Source: an uncultured Bacillota bacterium (GTDB lineage Bacteria > Bacillota_I > Bacilli_A > RFN20 > CAG-826). Taken from it: a DNA stretch of 7,307 nucleotides. Numbering within the stretch: position 1 is the first letter of the stretch; each line of letters begins with the position of its first letter. Both the position numbers and the translations under genes were made by a program. A model generated the notes under the pieces. That model did no database searches and had not been told where the DNA came from. It saw nothing but the letters and a program-made list of their open reading frames with translations. Shown here piece after piece: positions 6,108 to 7,307 of the stretch. The stretch lies in contig CASFWS010000056.1 in NCBI GenBank assembly GCA_949298295.1, positions 1-7,307 on the forward strand, written 5' to 3'.

Positions 6108-6926
6108 ATGGCGAGACACTATTTGCCCATCCGGGACGGTTACCATTTCGAGGTCGGGCAGGGGGTTTCCGAGCTCTCTTTCGAAGGCCACCAGTCGGGA
6201 ATCAATGCCATTTCCTTGGTCCGGCGGGCGCCTAAGCCCGTTAGGGCAGAGTTCGGAAGGAAATCCGTCGATGCCGATCCTCCTTTCCTCTTCCTTTCCT
6301 TCCGAGGCGAGGGCGGAAGGCTCTTCGCCCCCGGGGGCTTCGACCACGAGACCCTCTACTTTTCGGTCTTCGACTTCTTCACCGAGTACAATCGCATCGA
6401 CCTCGAGGGCCTCAAGATCCTCCACCCCGGCCGCTACGCCCACGAGCGCCTCCTCTTCCTCGACGATTATTTCCGCCTTTCGCTTTCGAAGATCATCGAG
6501 GCCGTTTTCATTCTCTTGAAAGAAGACAACCCCTCCTTTCTCCTTTCCGAGCAGCGCCTCCTTTACGAGTTCATCCGCCTCTACCAGAAAGAGATGGCCT
6601 ACATCGGCCTCCGGGTCCCCCGCGGCTACGCGAAAGGGGTCCTCGATCCGGCCTTCGAGCTGCTTGGCCGGGCCGAGGGGAAGCCGAGCCTCGAGGAACT
6701 ATCCCGGGCCTGCTCGCTCAGCAAGACGACTTTCATAAGCGCCTCGAAGCCGCCCGGCATTTTCTCCTTGTTACTCCCGATTCCATTTCGGAAATCGCCT
6801 TCCGGCTCGGATACGCCTCGCCATCGGCCTTCGACCGGGCTTTCAAGAGGCATTTCGGGGAATCGCCCCGCGAGGCCCGGGAAAAGGCCAAGGGAGGGCA
6901 GGGGCCGTCCTCGGATTGAACCCTAG
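6108..6926 (+). pseudogene. AraC-family transcriptional regulator, internally deleted and frameshifted
   Basis: This divergent gene presumably once controlled the sugar operon. From the ATG at 6108, about 190 residues form an N-terminal domain I do not recognise, rich in aromatic and charged residues. The start of an AraC-type first helix-turn-helix follows (LEELSRACSLSKTTF, about 195-209). After that the frame gives Pro/Arg/Ser-rich sequence of no recognisable family, to a TAG at 6924-6926. In the -1 frame, from TTT at 6731, a typical AraC C-terminus reads HKRLEAARHFLLVTPDSISE and then LGYASPSAFDRAFKRHFG and SPREAR, ending at TGA 6917-6919. Compared with intact AraC domains, about 17 residues between the two parts are missing, so a deletion of 3n+1 bases (about 52) near 6731 fits better than a simple one-base slip. 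An in-frame TTG at 6072 is unlikely as a start because it forms the -35 box. It may be a true pseudogene or an assembly fault. Confidence 0.75.
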
Positions 6927-6947
6927 GGGCAATAGACCGGCGTCTGC

Positions 6948-7307
6948 CTAATGGCCGGATGGCTCCCGGCCGACCTCTTCACTCAGCATCAAAAGCATCT
7001 CCCTTCCTAGCGGATCGCGCTTGCTTTCGTCTTTTTCGGAAAGGGCCCTTCTCCAAGCGTCGTCATCGGTACCGACCGCCTTTGCCATGAGCCTGAGTTT
7101 CAGGCTCATTTTTTCGATCCGCGAGCCGAAGTTCTTGATCTTGCTGCTGGGCATGTTGTTGCTGAAGCGGGAGTTCTCGGCCTTGGGGAGGAGGGCGAGA
7201 TTCCCGAAAAGGGAGACGTTTTCTTTCGGGTCGACGTATTGCCCATTCGCCGGGTTTTGCGGGTAGAAGTGCTCGATGGACCGCCAGCGCCCGAAGGAAA
7301 AGGAAGC
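6948..7307 (-). CDS. C-terminal part of a DUF262/DUF1524 (GmrSD-like) HNH protein, 5' end outside window
   Basis: The last 119 residues of a protein entering from beyond base 7307 are visible. The segment SIEHFYPQNP (residues 10-19 of the fragment) is the His-containing motif of the DUF1524 HNH nuclease domain. It is followed by LFGNLALLPKAENSRFSNN (33-51), matching the conserved GNLxLL...NS.xSN part of the same family, and by a Lys-rich helical tail. Proteins of this type usually carry an N-terminal DUF262 (ParB-like NTPase/nuclease) domain and include type IV restriction systems such as GmrSD. The role here is inferred from the family. An apparent ATG at 7154 is internal, since the HNH motif lies upstream of it. 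The gene is convergent with the damaged regulator, 21 nt from its in-frame stop (28 nt from the stop in the restored frame), and shows no functional link to the sugar operon. Confidence 0.8.
   Translation of the reverse strand, partial: ASFSFGRWRSIEHFYPQNPANGQYVDPKENVSLFGNLALLPKAENSRFSNNMPSSKIKNFGSRIEKMSLKLRLMAKAVGTDDDAWRRALSEKDESKRDPLGREMLLMLSEEVGREPSGH
6953..6971. terminator. GC-rich hairpin between convergent gene ends
   Basis: GGCCGG (6953-6958) and CCGGCC (6966-6971) can pair in a 6-bp all-GC stem with a 7-nt loop, right after the stop of the regulator region and overlapping the last codons of the DUF1524 gene. No T-tract follows on the plus strand, so it is only a weak candidate terminator or 3'-end stabiliser. 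Confidence 0.25.
7087..7114 (+). terminator. Intrinsic terminator for rightward transcription, inside the opposing gene
   Basis: ATGAGCCTGA (7087-7096) pairs perfectly with TCAGGCTCAT (7100-7109) around a GTT loop, followed by TTTTT (7110-7114) on the plus strand. This is the usual form of a Rho-independent terminator. It lies about 170 nt beyond the regulator stop and within the coding strand region of the DUF1524 gene, where the repeat encodes MSLKLRLM. On the minus strand no T-tract follows, so it should stop only rightward transcripts. Confidence 0.65.

Noticed and set aside
6729..6737. Programmed -1 ribosomal frameshift in the regulator
   Set aside because: There is no convincing slippery heptamer with a downstream structure, and about 17 conserved residues are missing, which a slip alone would not explain.
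6948..7154. Stand-alone 68-residue protein starting at 7154
   Set aside because: The frame stays open to the window edge and the upstream residues carry the HNH motif IEHFYPQ, so the ATG at 7154 is internal to a longer gene.

Overview
The window holds a five-gene carbohydrate-uptake operon on the minus strand, a divergent regulator gene on the plus strand that looks broken, and the 3' end of an unrelated minus-strand nuclease gene. The host looks like a GC-rich member of the Bacillota (Firmicutes). The support is AAAGGAG-type ribosome binding sites, two lipoproteins with typical lipoboxes followed by Ser-rich spacers, a perfect match to the CcpA cre consensus, and TGA used as stop with Trp encoded by TGG. 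I cannot name a genus; an uncultured gut Bacilli/Erysipelotrichia-like lineage is only a guess.

Layout in transcription order: from about 5997 down to 1 on the minus strand run a solute-binding lipoprotein (4438-5997), a MalF-type permease (3355-4419), a MalG-type permease (2493-3410), a MalK/MsmK-type ATPase (940-2481) and a secreted glycoside hydrolase family 43 lipoprotein (943 to beyond base 1). The genes abut or overlap (18-nt gap, 56-nt overlap, 11-nt gap, ATGA overlap), so they almost certainly share one mRNA. The simplest model is that the surface-anchored GH43 enzyme trims an arabinose- or xylose-containing oligosaccharide, the binding protein captures the product, and the CUT1-type ABC importer takes it in. 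The substrate is inferred from GH43 chemistry only.

The 110-bp gap at 5998-6107 carries the control signals. A cre site sits directly upstream of the Shine-Dalgarno of the binding-protein gene. Four A-tracts are spaced at about one helical turn. A good sigma-A-type promoter points right and places the start of transcription almost exactly on the ATG of the regulator, suggesting a leaderless mRNA. The regulator (6108-6926) has an AraC-type C-terminal domain, but about 17 residues of the first helix-turn-helix are missing and the rest lies in the -1 frame. It is either a pseudogene or an assembly error.

To the right, a convergent gene (6948-7307, entering from beyond the window) encodes the C-terminal HNH (DUF1524) part of a DUF262/GmrSD-like protein. 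A strong intrinsic-terminator-like hairpin oriented for the plus strand lies inside its coding sequence. No non-coding stretch exceeds 300 bases. I see no wholly new system. The most unusual items are the roughly 160-residue helical insertion in the ATPase, the damaged regulator with its leaderless promoter, and the terminator embedded in an opposing gene.
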